Below, piece after piece: positions 14,751 through 15,362 of a stretch of DNA of 15,362 nucleotides. The notes beneath the pieces are model-generated. The model did no database searches, was not told the origin of the DNA, and saw only the letters and a list, made by a program, of their open reading frames with translations. The translations under genes and the position numbers were made by a program. The DNA comes from Acidobacteriota bacterium. GTDB taxonomy: Bacteria; Acidobacteriota; Vicinamibacteria; Vicinamibacterales; Vicinamibacteraceae. Location: NCBI GenBank assembly GCA_023418055.1, contig JAEZDP010000485.1:1-15362 (forward strand), read 5' to 3'. Position 1 is the stretch's first letter. Every line of letters begins with the position of its first letter.

Positions 14751-14801
14751 CCGTGCCGGCCGGTCACGGGTCTCGCCACGTGGCGAGGCGTCAGCTGACG
14801 C
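14751..14801. repeat. Three adjacent inverted repeats upstream of metK
   Basis: Read left to right: CCGTGCCGG pairs with CCGGTCACGG (14751-14769, one bulged base). Next is a perfect 16-bp palindrome, CTCGCCACGTGGCGAG (14772-14787). Abutting it is a perfect 14-bp palindrome, GCGTCAGCTGACGC (14788-14801), which contains the stop codon of the upstream small gene. Together they fill most of the spacer ahead of metK. They could be stacked RNA hairpins ending the upstream transcript, or binding sites for dimeric DNA-binding proteins. They do not match a SAM or SAH riboswitch that I recognise. Confidence 0.75.
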
Positions 14802-15084
14802 GGCGCAGGACGCCGTCGGAAGTGACCGCGGCCAGAAGGTCGTCCCGGCGGCGGCGTGCTTCGACCAGGTCGTCGGTCTTGAGCGAGTGACGAATCCGCT
14901 CCTGACGCCAGCCGTCAATGATAACCGTATAGGCAATCCACCAGAAGCGGCCGTTGCGCCACAAGTGATGGTTCGGCCCCAGCCGCTGGAACCGGCGGTC
15001 GTCGGGGCTGAGGGCCACCTGGAGGGCCGGACGCGCCTGGACGGGAAGGGGGGTGGACGCGCTGGATGAATGCGTGAGCAACAT
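14791..15084 (-). CDS. Small protein resembling an integrase arm-type DNA-binding domain
   Basis: This 97-residue protein has a Ser/Pro-rich N-terminus (1-25). Its main segment, about 41-86, reads WRNGRFWWIAYTVIIDGWRQ, then ERIRHSLKTDDLVEA and a basic helix RRRRDDLLA. This strand-strand-strand-helix pattern, with GRFWW, a basic third strand ending in SLKT, and an EAR-type helix, resembles the arm-type DNA-binding domain at the N-terminus of tyrosine recombinases. No core-binding or catalytic domain follows, so it is either a remnant or a free-standing DNA-binding protein. The ATG at 15084 has AGGAG 8 nt upstream; a longer frame to 15150 lacks such a site. A hairpin overlaps its ribosome site. 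The gene ends inside a palindrome before metK. The family link is by eye and moderate. Confidence 0.6.
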   Translation of the reverse strand: MLLTHSSSASTPLPVQARPALQVALSPDDRRFQRLGPNHHLWRNGRFWWIAYTVIIDGWRQERIRHSLKTDDLVEARRRRDDLLAAVTSDGVLRRVS

Positions 15085-15121
15085 GGTGTCTTCTCCTGTC
15101 ACCAACTCAAGTGAAGACACC
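15085..15121 (-). promoter_or_regulatory. Leader hairpin overlapping the ribosome site of the 97-residue gene
   Basis: In the minus-strand mRNA, GGTGTCTTC (15121-15113) pairs perfectly with GAAGACACC (15093-15085) around a 19-nt loop. The second arm ends exactly at the ATG (15084), and the AGGAG ribosome site sits at the loop-stem junction. Closed, the stem would limit ribosome access. The sequence shows the stem; any role in control is inferred. It resembles no named riboswitch that I know. Confidence 0.55.
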
Positions 15122-15182
15122 CGGAAGCTGCGGGGGCACCGCACGGACACTTTAGTTGTTCGTCACCGAACCGCATCGCCAC

Positions 15183-15203
15183 GGGTGGGGCCGCGCCCCG
15201 CCC
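15183..15203. repeat. GC-rich 9-bp hairpin in the non-coding right end
   Basis: GGGTGGGGC (15183-15191) pairs with GCCCCGCCC (15195-15203), one G-T wobble, around a CGC loop. It lies in the 278-bp non-coding stretch to the right of the small gene. It may be a terminator or a leader structure; no T tract follows. Confidence 0.4.
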
Positions 15204-15262
15204 GGGCTGGCACCTTGGGATGTCCGCCCCAGGTTGCCGGGCCCGCCACACCGTGGCGAACC

Positions 15263-15281
15263 GCTCCGGATGTCGCGGAGC
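15263..15281. repeat. 6-bp hairpin in the non-coding right end
   Basis: GCTCCG (15263-15268) pairs with CGGAGC (15276-15281) around a 7-nt loop. Nothing in the surrounding sequence (15204-15330) could be assigned to a gene; a 19-codon reading from the ATG at 15295 runs into the tandem array and is not credible. Confidence 0.3.
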
Positions 15282-15332
15282 AGACTACTACAACATGTGG
15301 AGATACACAAGCGTGGATGTTCAATCCGCGTG

Positions 15333-15362
15333 CGGCGTGCGGCGTGCGGCGTGAGGCGTGAG
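15333..15362. repeat. Start of a second 7-bp tandem array (CGGCGTG/AGGCGTG), cut by window edge
   Basis: Four complete 7-bp units follow one another (three CGGCGTG, one AGGCGTG), plus the first two bases of a fifth. A near-unit (CGCGTG) precedes them. The core GGCGTG is the same as in the array at 12393-12473. The array continues past the window, so its length is unknown. Confidence 0.85.

Noticed and set aside
14708..14790. SAM or SAH riboswitch ahead of metK
   Set aside because: The spacer has palindromes but I could not align it with any conserved SAM-I, SAM-II or SAH core; a covariance-model (Rfam) search would be decisive.
13515..14936. A long minus-strand open frame that would extend the GDPD by about 470 residues
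   Set aside because: It is antisense-in-frame shadow of metK (other minus frame), has Arg/Gly-rich composition with no domain, and the GDPD has its own signal peptide and ribosome site at 13514.

Overview
This window is a GC-rich, gene-dense bacterial chromosome segment with 15 supported protein genes. It has no RNA genes, phage structural genes, transposase or CRISPR array. The mix of genes suggests a free-living soil or sediment bacterium: an lmo0937-type mini membrane protein, a Tat-exported PhoD phosphatase, hybrid histidine kinases, a biosynthetic threonine dehydratase, and short tandem arrays in the spacers. My best guess is Acidobacteriota (Vicinamibacteria-like), but that is an impression from gene style; no marker gene settles it.

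Layout. Positions 1-420 hold a small membrane-protein gene behind a textbook sigma-54 -24/-12 element, ending in a long hairpin shared with the convergent next gene. Positions 413-1920 hold a divergent pair: a secreted protein of unknown function (-) and a lipoprotein-like BON-domain protein (+). A radical SAM enzyme (-, 1889-2881) overlaps the BON gene tail to tail. Next come two small membrane-protein genes on + (DUF4190-like and DUF2752), an 8-bp tandem array, and msrA. Positions 4657-9132 are a minus-strand cluster read phoD, then a sensor-less histidine kinase, then a REC-PAS-HK-REC hybrid kinase; the two kinases overlap by GTGA. Across a 60-bp divergent spacer lies a class I mannose-6-phosphate isomerase (+). 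The right part is all minus strand, read in transcription order: an orphan integrase-arm-like small protein, metK, a secreted glycerophosphodiester phosphodiesterase, a Gph-like HAD phosphatase and ilvA.

How the genes relate. Two of the enzymes act on phosphate esters outside the cytoplasm (PhoD and the GDPD), so phosphorus scavenging from organic phosphodiesters is a reasonable theme. The phoD-kinase cluster could link phosphatase expression to signalling, although no DNA-binding response regulator is present here. The metK, msrA, ilvA and manA genes are housekeeping.

The most interesting material lies between the genes. There are two unrelated short-period arrays: an 8-mer at 3799-3932 and a 7-mer at 12393-12473. 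The 7-mer family starts again at the right window edge. The 7-mer array fills the spacer so completely that it contains the start codon of the HAD gene. Three inverted repeats stand back to back upstream of metK. A hairpin covers the ribosome binding site of the integrase-arm-like gene. Several genes have -10-like boxes so close to the start codon that leaderless transcripts are likely.
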